This document shows positions 40,393-50,409 of a DNA stretch of 64,000 bases, in pieces. A program made the translations under genes and the position numbers. The stretch lies in assembly GCA_947476255.1 (NCBI GenBank), contig CANJPY010000002.1:51175-115174 (forward strand). The letters run 5' to 3'. How positions within the stretch are numbered: the stretch's first letter is position 1; each line of letters begins with the position of its first letter. The notes beneath the pieces were generated by a model, which searched no databases, was not told the origin of the DNA, and was given only the letters and a program-made list of their open reading frames with translations. Source of the stretch: Chthoniobacteraceae bacterium. GTDB taxonomy: Bacteria; Verrucomicrobiota; Verrucomicrobiia; Chthoniobacterales; Chthoniobacteraceae.

Positions 40393-40528
40393 CAGTCAAC
40401 CAGTATAACTTTGGAGGGATGGAGTTCTTTGTGATGTTTGCGCTCTCGCAGTCTTTTTGTGGGGGCACCGGCAGTCTTCGGAATATCACTCTAAATTCTT
40501 TGTCAAAGCTGTTCCGGGTTAATTCCAA

Positions 40529-43300
40529 TCAGCGTAGCAGATACGCAATCAGATCCCGCACGTCAGCTTCGCTCATTGCACGCAAAAGCCCCTCGGGCAT
40601 CAGACTCTGTGCAATCTGCGTCATTTCCTTGATATCGCTTTTCAGGATTTGTATCCGCTCCGTTGGAGCCTGCAGCGTCAGTACGCGCTCGGACTGTTCT
40701 GGAATCACGCCCGTCAGCGTTCGACCGTCTTTGAGGTTGAGCACACTCAGCCGATAATCTGCGGGGACTACGGCGCTCGGATCGACGATGTTTTCCAACA
40801 GGTAGGCAAGGTTATGACGGTCTGCCCCCGTGAGGTCGGGACCGATGGCACCACCCTCACCGTGAAGCTTGTGGCACGCGCCGCAGGATAAATTGAAGAC
40901 CGTTCTGCCCCTTTCCGGGTCTGATGCGGCGATGCTTGCCGGAGTCAGAAGTTTGATCCAACGCGCTATTTCCAGTTTCTTGTCTCCGGGGCTCTCACGA
41001 TATTCACCCCAAACTTTCGCGAGCTTCTGGCTGAGTGCTTCCGAACCCAGACTGCGCATCTGGCGTGCGTGAAAAGGTGAGATATCTCTGCGTACTTCCG
41101 GATTTGCCTCCGCATAGGCAAGCAGTTTCATGCCCCAATCCGGACGCGCGCTAAGAGCGGTGACATTGGCTTCTCGCCAGTCCTGTCTTTTGGGCCAGTT
41201 CGCTAGCAAAAGCGCGGGCACATCAAAGTTTCCGAAGCGTGCGCAACCCAGTCGTGCAGCGGTTCCGAGCGTGCGGTCACCGATCAGACTTTTGACGAGT
41301 TCAAACTGGTCCAAGGTTGGAGAACCCAAGAGAGATTCAAGTCCGCGTGCGCGCGATGCTGGGTCCGCGGCTACATCTCGGACCAGGGCTGAGATTTCTG
41401 CGAAAGCTCTGCCACTGCCGAACACCAGAGAGAGCTCTCTTATCATGTCGGGATATTTCTGTGCGAGTGTGGGCGCGAGCTTGTCCCAATGCAGGGGTTT
41501 GGGAGCCTGCCTCACCCCTTTAAGTGCCTCGCTCATTCCAAGCACGACGTCACCCAGCATCCTCACATCGTGCATGACGGCCCCCAACAACCGATCCAAC
41601 GGACGAGGCTCTGAATCGATTTCCTCCGCAAGCCGCCGGGCGATAAACTTGCGCAGTTTCGGAATTTTGGAATTCACCGCAAGAGCAATTGCTTCGTCGG
41701 GAAACTGCGTCACTGCAGGTTCGATTCCGTACCACAGCATTAAAGGCTGCTGGCGGTCGGAGGCATCTTCCGCGTACGCAGCCAGAGACGCGGCAACCGG
41801 AAACCGTTCTTTTAAGGGCAAATCCTGAAGCGAGGTCGCACGGTGCAGACGTTCCAATCCTGCGGCTTTGGGGTTCGGATCGGGGACTCGCGCAACCTGC
41901 GGAGACTGCCTCACCAAGGACACCATGCGAGGCCACCAGTTGTTGTTTGGATGTGCAGCGATTGCCTGAATTTGTGCGCTCTCATCCATTTTTGAGAGAT
42001 CGAATGGCTGCACTACTGGGACCTCGCCGTACGAAATTTTATAAATGCGTCCACTCGAACGATGAACGCCATCGTTGTCATGGCATTCGCCCGCGTCGCT
42101 CCAATCCAAAACAAATACGTTGCCATCAGGGCCCGTGGAAAGGTCAATGCCCCGGAACCACGGATCGCTGGCGCGCAGTAAATCCTGATCGTGGCGAGCT
42201 ACATAGCCACAGCCCTCCCGTTGGATTTTGTCCACATTGATGCGGCGTCCATGGAGGTTCAAAGTCAGAAGTGAACCGCGGTATTGTTCCGGCCATACCC
42301 CGCCCTCGTAAATGAGCGCACCGACATGTGCGTGGCCTCCGCCAAGAGTGTCAGTTGCCGTGGACATGGGTTTGCTGCGGATGTCGCTCCATTTTTCCGT
42401 ACCGATGTCGAAATGATAATGGTCTGCCGTTTGTTTGATATACTCGTACAAATGGGGATTACGGTGAGATCCAAACATGCGCTCATAGTAGGCGCCGCGG
42501 ATGCCGTGCCAAAGGTGCCCGATCACCGTGTTGGTCCAAAAGAGTTCACCCTCCGCATTCCAATCCATGCCCCAAGCATTGGTGCCACCCTCGCAGAACA
42601 CCTCCACGGCACGAGTTTTTGGATCGAGCCTGAAGATGCCACAGTTGAGTCGCTTGCGATCGCCAATTGGACTGCCTGGCCGGCCGATAAAACTGGATTC
42701 AAGAATGCCATGCCTGCCGTATAGCCACCCGTCCGGGCCCCATTTGAGGCCATTGGCAATGTTATGCCCCACATTTTTAAAATCAAACCCGTCAAGGATG
42801 ACCTCGGGTTCACCATCGGGGGTGTCATCGCCATTCTTGTCGGGAATAAAAAGAAGTTTGGGCGGGCATAGCGCGTATACACCTCCCGATGCAACAGCGA
42901 TTCCTGTCAGACGCGTGCCCTGCTCCCAAAACACAGTGCGCTTGTTAAAACCACCATCGCTGCGCTCACCTTCAAAAATTAGAATGCGGTCCCTTAGCTT
43001 TGTCTCCCAGCGCAGCGGCGTCTCGGCGTAAGTGTTGCATTCTGCCACCCAGAGCCTCCCCCTCGCATCCCAGGACATTGCGATAGGTTGCTTTACATCC
43101 GGCTCGGCAGCGAACACCTGACAGCGAAACCCGTCCGGCAGTTTCATGGAACGTGCCGCTTCGATTGCCGGCATGGGGCCGCCCACAGTCTTTTCTGTGT
43201 CGAAAGGATCGGGAAAAGCAGCGTACAGTGTGTGGTCGTGAAGACAAAGCAAGCCTATCAAGGCCGCCTGCAGACGCGAAAAAAAGAAACGACTCTTCAT
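40529..43300 (-). CDS. PVC-type heme-binding CxxCH protein (membrane-bound dehydrogenase)
   Basis: About 923 residues from the ATG at 43300 (MKSRFFFSRLQAALIGLLCL signal); a longer frame to 43417 is less likely. The N-terminal half is a sugar-dehydrogenase-like beta-propeller (MKLPDGFRCQVFAAEPDVKQ, AMSWDARGRLWVAECNTYAE, GLKWGPDGWLYGRHGILESS, GMDWNAEGELFWTNTVIGHL). A HEAT-like helical region follows (~480-750). The C-terminus carries a heme-c domain (CGACH, residues 806-810; then GGAIGPDLTGADRHNLAYLL and DPSAVVPADYRLSVL). Such proteins are predicted periplasmic dehydrogenases passing electrons to cytochromes; the substrate is unknown. It is the second gene of the minus-strand cluster. Confidence 0.9.
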   Translation of the reverse strand: MKSRFFFSRLQAALIGLLCLHDHTLYAAFPDPFDTEKTVGGPMPAIEAARSMKLPDGFRCQVFAAEPDVKQPIAMSWDARGRLWVAECNTYAETPLRWETKLRDRILIFEGERSDGGFNKRTVFWEQGTRLTGIAVASGGVYALCPPKLLFIPDKNGDDTPDGEPEVILDGFDFKNVGHNIANGLKWGPDGWLYGRHGILESSFIGRPGSPIGDRKRLNCGIFRLDPKTRAVEVFCEGGTNAWGMDWNAEGELFWTNTVIGHLWHGIRGAYYERMFGSHRNPHLYEYIKQTADHYHFDIGTEKWSDIRSKPMSTATDTLGGGHAHVGALIYEGGVWPEQYRGSLLTLNLHGRRINVDKIQREGCGYVARHDQDLLRASDPWFRGIDLSTGPDGNVFVLDWSDAGECHDNDGVHRSSGRIYKISYGEVPVVQPFDLSKMDESAQIQAIAAHPNNNWWPRMVSLVRQSPQVARVPDPNPKAAGLERLHRATSLQDLPLKERFPVAASLAAYAEDASDRQQPLMLWYGIEPAVTQFPDEAIALAVNSKIPKLRKFIARRLAEEIDSEPRPLDRLLGAVMHDVRMLGDVVLGMSEALKGVRQAPKPLHWDKLAPTLAQKYPDMIRELSLVFGSGRAFAEISALVRDVAADPASRARGLESLLGSPTLDQFELVKSLIGDRTLGTAARLGCARFGNFDVPALLLANWPKRQDWREANVTALSARPDWGMKLLAYAEANPEVRRDISPFHARQMRSLGSEALSQKLAKVWGEYRESPGDKKLEIARWIKLLTPASIAASDPERGRTVFNLSCGACHKLHGEGGAIGPDLTGADRHNLAYLLENIVDPSAVVPADYRLSVLNLKDGRTLTGVIPEQSERVLTLQAPTERIQILKSDIKEMTQIAQSLMPEGLLRAMSEADVRDLIAYLLR

Positions 43301-43394
43301 CTTGAGGGGTGGGTGGTAAAACTTTCTGACTCTGCAGGTATGCGCCGCAAAGCGATCCTGAGCGGCGGCGGGATGTGCTGAATGAGCTGTGGTT

Positions 43395-46300
43395 TCAGTT
43401 GCCAGAGGCGCCTGCATCTTTGAGGCGGATGTTGCCTTTGACGAGGCTCATGTCGGTGAGATTGAGGGAGCGGCGGTGTGTTTCTACGAAAAGACCTGAA
43501 AGCTTGAGAGGGTAATCCAAGCGCCCATCTGTACTCCCTTTCCATTGTCCCGCACCGAATCCCGGCTCCAGATGAGAGGCTGGAGAAGCGTTGGTGAGAG
43601 GGAAAGTGACATAACACCATCCCTCAAAATCGATGGCACTTTGATTCCCCCAATCGCCTCCGTCGTACCCACCTGCGGAAATCCATCGTTCCCCATTAGC
43701 GTCTTCGAGTTCCCAGAAAATGCGCCCCCAACTACTGTCCCCCTTGACCCAGACACCCACGGTATCTGGCTTGCCGGAAATGGGAAGTGGCTCCTTCAAA
43801 CGTAAAGAAGCATATTCACCAACGATGTCTGGAATTTCACCCGCGTGTTTGAGTTCCAGTTCCAAGCAGGCCCCTTTTTCAGTGTCGTTTACAGCTTTGA
43901 AAGTGAACTGGCCGTGACGTCGCTCTGGTGTTTCTAATTTGGGTTCTGCTGGGCCGAGGGTCCAATAAGCAGCATCGTTCATTTGTGTAACGACTTTCGT
44001 GTTGGGAGGGGGGATGTTGTCCGGGAAGGACCGCTTTGAGGCGCGCACGTGAGACGCCGCCTTGGTGCTTGTGAGGTATGTCACTGCAGGGGAAGCGTCG
44101 AGGTGGATCTGGTTTGCCGCGGTGTGGAGTGGTTTACGAACGCCGTAAAAACTGGTGCTCACCAGGTCCGTGTCCGTTGGAAACTCGAACTCCAGCTCGC
44201 AGTGGCCTCGCGGAGTCCACACAGCATAGATGAATTCATTGCCGCGCTGAAACTCGAGTGCATAAGCGCTCGACGAACCCGTGGGCATCTGTCGCAGCAG
44301 TTTCACGCTGTCGAGTGCTTTGGTGAGAGTCGCAACGGCGACGTAAGAGGGCTTTGGATAGTGCAGAGGCTGTCGTTCGCAGAAACCTGCAGCTCCATAA
44401 AGAGTGTCGTAGTAGCAGCTGCCCACGTCTTCGATGCCGCCCGGCGAGATGGTCGGAAAGCGGTGCGCAAGTCCGAACAGGATGTCGCGGGTGTACCATT
44501 CCGCGAGTCGTTGCGCGCCTAGATCGCGTTCCGCACGACTGGTGTATTCGTAACAACCGCTGAGTGGGATATCATGGCCGAATTTCCGTGCCGTTTCTTT
44601 GAGAAGCCAGATTCCCGCGGTGGTGTGGATACTCAGTTTCTCTGGAGAAATCGTCTGGCCTGTAGTCTCGGTGCCAAGGAAGTCGATGAGTTCCCTCGGA
44701 AAGCCCCTGCGGAAGAGCATTGCGATCGTGCTTGCTGATCCACCGTGGTTGCCCGCGATGATCTTGAGCTGCGGAAATTTTGACCGGATGAATGTCGCTC
44801 CTTTGACGCCCAATTCAAACAATTGGTCTTCCCGCGCCGCGTCCTTGGCTTGGTAAGTGCCTCCGTGAAGTTCTGGAGGCAAGACATTGTCAAAACTTTC
44901 GTGAAAGAGATCAATGTACTGGCAGTGCGGAAACCGCTCGATTTTTTCCCGGATGAGCTTCTCTGCGCGCTCTTCAGCTGCCGGCCAATTTTCGAGGTCT
45001 GCTCGGCGGAACGGCCAGCTGATTTGGTTGAGGGAAAACTTCCAGGGCGCCATGTCGGCCTCCGAGTCTTTGGTCCATCCCACAGGAGTTCTGCGCATGC
45101 CGGCCTTCAGGAGCAGGGGACCCACTACATTAAGCTCCCGCGTGGTGTAATGCGCACCCCCAAACCACCATGTGCCATAGGGAGACTCATATCCCGCCCG
45201 CCTTGTGTCCTCGCCAAGTAAAGCGAACGCTCCTTGGTGGATAAGAAGCTGTTTATCGCCGTCACTGTCCACCGAAAGCTGCAAGCCGTACCAGCCGAGA
45301 TCGGGCTGCTGGAGGGAAATCACAACGTCCGCTTCAGCCCCCGGCCTCGGGAGTTCAACCGTCGATTCCCCTTGTCCCACCACGGTGCCATGCACATTTG
45401 TGATCTTCCTGCGCACCGTGTATTTACCCGGAGTGATAGCGCGCAATGAGACAGTGGTCTCCGGAGGTTCCGCGTTGTGGAAAATGTTCCCGGGCTGGCT
45501 CTGTTTAAGGCGCATTTCGACAGGAGCCTTTTCAAGGGTCACCCCAAAAATGTGAACGCCGCTTCTCGAGGTCGCGAGGGGCTTTCGACGCCTGTCGGTT
45601 TGGACTTCAAGGCCGCCGCATTTTCCTAGGAATTCGAAATCCAGATACGGTCCGATTTTCATGGGAGCGAAGGGATCCTGAGCGTCCGAGAGCAGGTCGA
45701 GGATGTTACCCGCCTTGAGCTCCACCTTCACCAAATACAAAGCAGAGGTGGTTTTATGGCCGGCTCCATCAAGGTATTCCACAGATCCCACTTTCTGCAG
45801 GCGCGGGTCGTTCGTTTCTTCATTGCGCGGCAAAGTCAGTGCGGTATCCGCTATCGCGCCGCCGCGCCCGGAGATGCCGAACCGCGTGAGGCGCGTAGTG
45901 AGCACTGGATCAAGTTTTGGATCGGCGTCGACAGCGCATAGCACCCAGGCGCGATGATACCAGGCTTGTGGAACCGAAAAATGGAGGGACTCAGGCATGC
46001 CATCCAGCGAAGTACGCGAGGTGTTTTCGTTTGTTTCCAGCGAGCGCAAGCCTTGCATTTCCTTGGCAAAGCCCACGTCAGCATTGTGGGCCCCGTCCGC
46101 CACAAGGATCGGTACAGATCCGATTTTTTGCAGACCGGAGGCGAGGGAAACTTTGGCCGCCGTCATTCCTCCATCTCTTGCAATGTGTTGGACGTCCAAT
46201 GTTAAAAAACCTTCTTCCTGAGCGGTTTTCACCACGCGTGCCCCGCGCAGTCCGCCACCCGTTTCGAGAGTTACGCCGACTTCCACTAGGGCGCTTTCGG

Positions 46301-46883
46301 AGTTTACCCGGCCGCAGTATCGGCCCTCAAGCCAGAGCTCACCCCCAGAGCTTTGCGCCCGCACCTCGACTGGGACCCAGCTTTGCGAGGCTGGGGCAAA
46401 CGTGGTCCACTTTTTCGCCAAGTCCTCGCGTTGGACCTCCGTATATCGGGACATGCGGGGACGAATGTGTTCGGTGAAGGACAGGCCGGCTCCTTTGTAG
46501 TCGATTGCGGCGTCGGGCATCGATTCGGGTGCGGGAATCTTTTTGGTGAGCTTGTCTCCAGGTTTTTGCCACGTGTCCGCCTTGAGCACCCCGTTGAGGA
46601 CTTGGATTTTGCCGTCGGCAAATTTGAAGGTCCACACCAGCTTTCCTGCAGCGCCGATCTTCACTTGGGCTTGCATTGCGTCTCCTGGAGTGAGCGCAAA
46701 CGTTTTCTGGAGTTTTGCTTCTGCCATTGCGACATCGTCGCCCGGGGGCGCTGCAACGCTTTTTGCGAAAGAAACGAGGCTGAAAATGGCTCCGATTAGA
46801 ACCGTGAACAACGGGACACGAGCGGATCGGAAAAATTTTAGCTGAGGGAACGCTGAAGGGGCAAGGCGACTTGAATCTTTCAT
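43395..46883 (-). CDS. Large exported protein with a central TIM-barrel glycosidase-like domain
   Basis: A 1162-residue protein. Signal segment PLFTVLIGAIFSLVSFAKSVA (~24-44). Residues ~45-560 look beta-rich, with several Ig/jelly-roll-like stretches. The middle (~560-900) resembles a GH clan A barrel: a Glu at 662 in YIDLFHESFDN is placed like an acid/base, and Glu739 in DFLGTETTG like a nucleophile (distances fit, chemistry unproven). The C-terminal part (~1000-1160) is a carbohydrate-binding-like beta sandwich (VGVWVKGDSSWGRIFWELED). I cannot name a GH family. It is the first gene of the exported cluster, 94 bp before the PVC heme gene. Confidence 0.75.
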   Translation of the reverse strand: MKDSSRLAPSAFPQLKFFRSARVPLFTVLIGAIFSLVSFAKSVAAPPGDDVAMAEAKLQKTFALTPGDAMQAQVKIGAAGKLVWTFKFADGKIQVLNGVLKADTWQKPGDKLTKKIPAPESMPDAAIDYKGAGLSFTEHIRPRMSRYTEVQREDLAKKWTTFAPASQSWVPVEVRAQSSGGELWLEGRYCGRVNSESALVEVGVTLETGGGLRGARVVKTAQEEGFLTLDVQHIARDGGMTAAKVSLASGLQKIGSVPILVADGAHNADVGFAKEMQGLRSLETNENTSRTSLDGMPESLHFSVPQAWYHRAWVLCAVDADPKLDPVLTTRLTRFGISGRGGAIADTALTLPRNEETNDPRLQKVGSVEYLDGAGHKTTSALYLVKVELKAGNILDLLSDAQDPFAPMKIGPYLDFEFLGKCGGLEVQTDRRRKPLATSRSGVHIFGVTLEKAPVEMRLKQSQPGNIFHNAEPPETTVSLRAITPGKYTVRRKITNVHGTVVGQGESTVELPRPGAEADVVISLQQPDLGWYGLQLSVDSDGDKQLLIHQGAFALLGEDTRRAGYESPYGTWWFGGAHYTTRELNVVGPLLLKAGMRRTPVGWTKDSEADMAPWKFSLNQISWPFRRADLENWPAAEERAEKLIREKIERFPHCQYIDLFHESFDNVLPPELHGGTYQAKDAAREDQLFELGVKGATFIRSKFPQLKIIAGNHGGSASTIAMLFRRGFPRELIDFLGTETTGQTISPEKLSIHTTAGIWLLKETARKFGHDIPLSGCYEYTSRAERDLGAQRLAEWYTRDILFGLAHRFPTISPGGIEDVGSCYYDTLYGAAGFCERQPLHYPKPSYVAVATLTKALDSVKLLRQMPTGSSSAYALEFQRGNEFIYAVWTPRGHCELEFEFPTDTDLVSTSFYGVRKPLHTAANQIHLDASPAVTYLTSTKAASHVRASKRSFPDNIPPPNTKVVTQMNDAAYWTLGPAEPKLETPERRHGQFTFKAVNDTEKGACLELELKHAGEIPDIVGEYASLRLKEPLPISGKPDTVGVWVKGDSSWGRIFWELEDANGERWISAGGYDGGDWGNQSAIDFEGWCYVTFPLTNASPASHLEPGFGAGQWKGSTDGRLDYPLKLSGLFVETHRRSLNLTDMSLVKGNIRLKDAGASGN

Positions 46884-47242
46884 AAACAGGGGTGGGGGAG
46901 CCGATACCAGCGTTGCACACGCGGCAGGAATCTTTACGTCGTAGGGGCGGCAAATATGTTGCCCGACAACATTACGTTCAACGAAAATGCTCTTTTCTCC
47001 GGCATATAAACGTTCAAAGCCTCAATTGGAAAATACGACTCGGTGATTGTTGAAAGCTGATGACGTTGTTGATTCTGTTGCAGTGATGTCCGGGCCGTGT
47101 CGTGGTTATATTGGGCGGTGTCAATGGCTCGAGCTCAGGTTCCAATAAAGAAGTTGCCCGCAATGGAGTGATCTGGGCGATTTCTGGCATTACAAGTAAA
47201 TCGTTGCCGTCCTTGTACCCTTTGGGGGCATACTGAGCCCGT
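46884..47242. other. Divergent intergenic region, nothing recognised
   Basis: 359 bp between the GH-like gene (-) and the carboxypeptidase gene (+). Both promoters should lie here. It is AT-richer than its surroundings and shows no ORF, tRNA-like fold or T-tract hairpin that I could identify. Confidence 0.45.
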
Positions 47243-48529
47243 ATGAGATTGTTTCCCCCTGACCTTGCTCGAATTGGCGTTCTTTTATCTTTATGGGCTG
47301 CGGGTTCTCCGAAGTGTACGGCCAGGGAATTGCTTCGTGTGGACACTAGTTTTGAGGGGGCTTCTGCGGCAGATATCAAGATAGACCAAGAGAGTCGAAC
47401 CATTGAGTTTATGCCCGGTGGAGACCCGGTGCGGGGATGGCCATGCTGGTGGTATTTTCGTGTTGAAGGAATCCAGCCGGGGGAAACACTTCAATTAAAG
47501 CTGCGAGGCTCAAATGCGACAGTGCAGGAACCGGGGGCTGCTTTGCTGAAGCCTCTTTCTCCGTCGTGGGCGATGCCGGGAAGGGCGAGCCTTTCTGCGG
47601 ATGGGATTGTGTGGGCCCACTCAGAGAAGGGAACACGAGACGGTGATTGGATGATCTATTCGGCGCGGAGTGAGGGCACTTCTTTTTATGCGGCGTGGGG
47701 GCCGGCGTGCACGCCGCAGGATGCCCGGCGCTGGGCCGCTGAGTTTGCGCAAAACAAACACGCTGTTCAGTCGCTTGAATTGTGTCGCTCGCGAGAGGGC
47801 CGGCCGGTCCCGATGCTGCGCGTCCTGGATGGAGAGAGGCCCCTGGCGGAACGCTTTGGAGTCTGGGTGCAGGCTCGTCAGCATGCGTGGGAAAGCGGCT
47901 CAAGCTGGGTGGCGCGTGGCTTCATGGAATGGGTCCTGGGTGATTCGGAAAAGGCAAAGGCGTTGCGCCAGGCCGCAGAAATAACGTGGGTGCCGATCAT
48001 GGATGTGGACAACACGGCGACCGGAAATGGGGGTAAAGATGCGGTACCCTATGATCATAATCGGGACTGGTCGGATTTGCCGCATTGGAATGAGACTCAA
48101 GCGGCCCAAGCTCGGGTGAAGGAACTCATCAAGACTGGGCGCATGGATGTGTTTCTGGATCTGCACAATCCCGGGCCGGACGACCCGACGTTTTTCTTTC
48201 TACTGGATTCCGCCGTGTTAAGTCCTGAAATGGCGGATCGGCAGCGGCGGTTTGCAGACTTGGGCTACCGGTTGATCAGTCAAGCCAAGCCCATGATACC
48301 AATGAGTGTGAATCCCAAAATGATAGGTGCAAATTACTCCAAGCGGTGGCGGGAGATGAGCGCGCACTGGGTGAGTCTGCATGGAAATCCGCAGACGGTA
48401 GCGGTTTGTTTGGAAACAATTTGGAATTCTCAGGCGAGCACAACCGATGGATATCGAAAAGTGGGTCAGTGTCTTGCAGAGGCGCTCGCAGATTTTTTAG
48501 CGGAGCAACCGCCGCGCCGAGTTCCGTAG
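47243..48529 (+). CDS. M14 family zinc carboxypeptidase (AGBL/Nna1-like subgroup)
   Basis: A 428-residue protein. A possible signal segment lies at ~5-22. An N-terminal beta domain (~30-170) precedes the peptidase domain, as in the cytosolic carboxypeptidase subgroup. Zinc ligands are in QHAWESG (His214, Glu217) and DLHNPG (His308), and the catalytic Glu is in VCLETIW (Glu391). DVDNTATGNGGKDAVPYDHN is the conserved subgroup loop. M14 enzymes remove C-terminal residues or side-chain peptides; the substrate here is unknown. It faces the GH-like gene across a 359-bp gap. Confidence 0.87.
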   Translation: MRLFPPDLARIGVLLSLWAAGSPKCTARELLRVDTSFEGASAADIKIDQESRTIEFMPGGDPVRGWPCWWYFRVEGIQPGETLQLKLRGSNATVQEPGAALLKPLSPSWAMPGRASLSADGIVWAHSEKGTRDGDWMIYSARSEGTSFYAAWGPACTPQDARRWAAEFAQNKHAVQSLELCRSREGRPVPMLRVLDGERPLAERFGVWVQARQHAWESGSSWVARGFMEWVLGDSEKAKALRQAAEITWVPIMDVDNTATGNGGKDAVPYDHNRDWSDLPHWNETQAAQARVKELIKTGRMDVFLDLHNPGPDDPTFFFLLDSAVLSPEMADRQRRFADLGYRLISQAKPMIPMSVNPKMIGANYSKRWREMSAHWVSLHGNPQTVAVCLETIWNSQASTTDGYRKVGQCLAEALADFLAEQPPRRVP

Positions 48530-48588
48530 TTTGCTTGCGAAGCGTCTGCCCTTGGGGGTTTGTTTGTTGTGAGTGAAGGAGTGCCGGA

Positions 48589-48690
48589 ATGAAAAGAGCG
48601 CGAGTGCACCTGCTTGAGGAGCGCTTGGTGGAGGCCTTTGGGCGCGGGTATGGCTTTCCAACTCCTAGTGGCGCTTTTTTGCAGGTCTGA
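48589..48690 (+). CDS. Possible 33-residue small protein upstream of galactarate dehydratase
   Basis: The frame MKRARVHLLEERLVEAFGRG, continuing YGFPTPSGAFLQV, ends in TGA at 48690. It has an ideal Shine-Dalgarno (AAGGAG at 48576-48581, 7 nt before the ATG), which is rare in this window. It lies in the gap between the carboxypeptidase and garD, so it could be a leader peptide or a small protein. No homolog is known to me. Confidence 0.4.
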   Translation: MKRARVHLLEERLVEAFGRGYGFPTPSGAFLQV

Positions 48691-48815
48691 CGTCGTGTTT
48701 GGACGTGCAAGGCACGTGTTGAAGTCAGCGGCGATTTGGCGATGATAAACAGATTGAGTGGGTGGAAAAAAGCCAACCGCCTCAGCAGTAATTTGGAGTT
48801 TATAAGCCAGCGAAG

Positions 48816-50360
48816 ATGACGACACAAAATCCCGCCTCTCTTTTTATTCAAACGCACGAACACGATAACGTGGCGATAATCGTGAATGATGGCGGTCTTC
48901 CGGCGGGCACTTTGTTGGGCCCGGGACTAGCGCTTCAGGAGGCTGTTCCGCAGGGACACAAAGTGGCGTTAACCGAGATCTCGGAAGGCTCGGCCATCGT
49001 CCGTTACAATGTGGCCATTGGATACGCGCTGAGGGATATACCGAAAGGAGGTTGGGTGCAGGAAGCCTTGGTGCGTATGCCTGGTGCTCGCTGTTTGACG
49101 AGTTTGCCGATGGCCACGAGACCTGCGCTTCCGCTTGACCCATTGGAGGGGTTTACTTTCTTGGGGTACCGAAATGCGGACGGTTCCGTGGGGACGCGAA
49201 ACATCCTTGCAATCTCCACGACGGTGCAATGTGTTTCGGGTGTGGTAGACCACGCTGTGAGAAGGATTAAGTCGGAGCTGTTGCCGCTGTTTCCAAACGT
49301 TGATGACGTTGTCGGACTTGAACACACTTATGGGTGCGGAGTGGCGATAGAGGCACCGGATGCTGCAATTCCCATTCGTACACTTCGGAATATTGGATTA
49401 AACCCCAACTTTGGGGGGCAGGCCATGATCGTCAGTCTAGGGTGTGAAAAAATGCAGCCAGAGCGACTTATGGTTGATGGAAAGGTCCCGTCGGGAGGGG
49501 AGGCCTGCGTCGTGTGTCTGCAGGATGAGCGGCATGTTGGATTTGAGTCGATGATTGATTCGATTATCAAGATGGCCCACATCAGGCTGGCCATCCTCAA
49601 TCAGCGCCGTCGTCAAACCTGCCCTGCTTCAGATCTCGTTGTTGGAATGCAATGTGGCGGAAGTGATGCTTTTTCTGGAGTAACCGCCAATCCTGCGTTG
49701 GGATTTGCCGCGGACCTGCTTGTGCGTGCTGGAGCGGCTGTGATGTTTTCAGAAACCACGGAGGTGCGCGATGGCATTGATCAACTGACGGCTCGGGCGG
49801 TCAATCCGGAGGTTGCTGGGGATCTGATTCGTGAAATGGCCTGGTATGACGAGTACTTGGAGAGGAGTCACGTGGACCGGAGTGCGAATACGACCCCTGG
49901 AAATAAGAAGGGAGGTCTTGTGAACATTGTGGAGAAGGCCATGGGCTCCATTGTAAAATCAGGATCCACTGCGATTTGTGGAGTGGTGCGTCCCGGTGAG
50001 AAGTTGACAAAGAAAGGACTGTTTTATGCGGCGACACCTGCGAGTGACTTTATCTGCGGCACATTGCAGTTGGCAGCTGGCATGAACCTCCATGTTTTCA
50101 CAACGGGCCGTGGAACACCGTATGGGCTTGCAGCGGTTCCTGTGTTAAAAATTGCGACGCGTTCGGATTTGGCCCGTCGCTGGCACGATCTCATGGACAT
50201 CAACGCGGGCCGGATTGCCACTGGGGAGGCATCCATAGAAGCGGTTGGCTGGGAGATCTTCCACGCGTTGCTCGAAGTCGCCAGCGGCAGGAAGACGTGG
50301 GCGGAGCATTGGAAACTTCACAATGCGTTGGCGCTCTTTAATCCTGGTCCTGTGACGTAA
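48816..50360 (+). CDS. garD: Galactarate dehydratase, UxaA/GarD family
   Basis: A 514-residue enzyme. It dehydrates galactarate to 5-keto-4-deoxy-glucarate in hexarate catabolism. An N-terminal SAF domain (~15-95; [28 protein letters not shown]) is joined to the large UxaA/GarD domain: [70 protein letters not shown] and the end [16 protein letters not shown], which match GarD more closely than altronate dehydratase. Family members use Fe(II). No other hexarate genes (garL, garR, transporter) are nearby. Confidence 0.9.
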   Translation: MTTQNPASLFIQTHEHDNVAIIVNDGGLPAGTLLGPGLALQEAVPQGHKVALTEISEGSAIVRYNVAIGYALRDIPKGGWVQEALVRMPGARCLTSLPMATRPALPLDPLEGFTFLGYRNADGSVGTRNILAISTTVQCVSGVVDHAVRRIKSELLPLFPNVDDVVGLEHTYGCGVAIEAPDAAIPIRTLRNIGLNPNFGGQAMIVSLGCEKMQPERLMVDGKVPSGGEACVVCLQDERHVGFESMIDSIIKMAHIRLAILNQRRRQTCPASDLVVGMQCGGSDAFSGVTANPALGFAADLLVRAGAAVMFSETTEVRDGIDQLTARAVNPEVAGDLIREMAWYDEYLERSHVDRSANTTPGNKKGGLVNIVEKAMGSIVKSGSTAICGVVRPGEKLTKKGLFYAATPASDFICGTLQLAAGMNLHVFTTGRGTPYGLAAVPVLKIATRSDLARRWHDLMDINAGRIATGEASIEAVGWEIFHALLEVASGRKTWAEHWKLHNALALFNPGPVT

Positions 50361-50409
50361 TCCTGTTTTGCGCAAGGTTGGACGGCGGCAGAGGCAAGAC
50401 CGCGGAACC

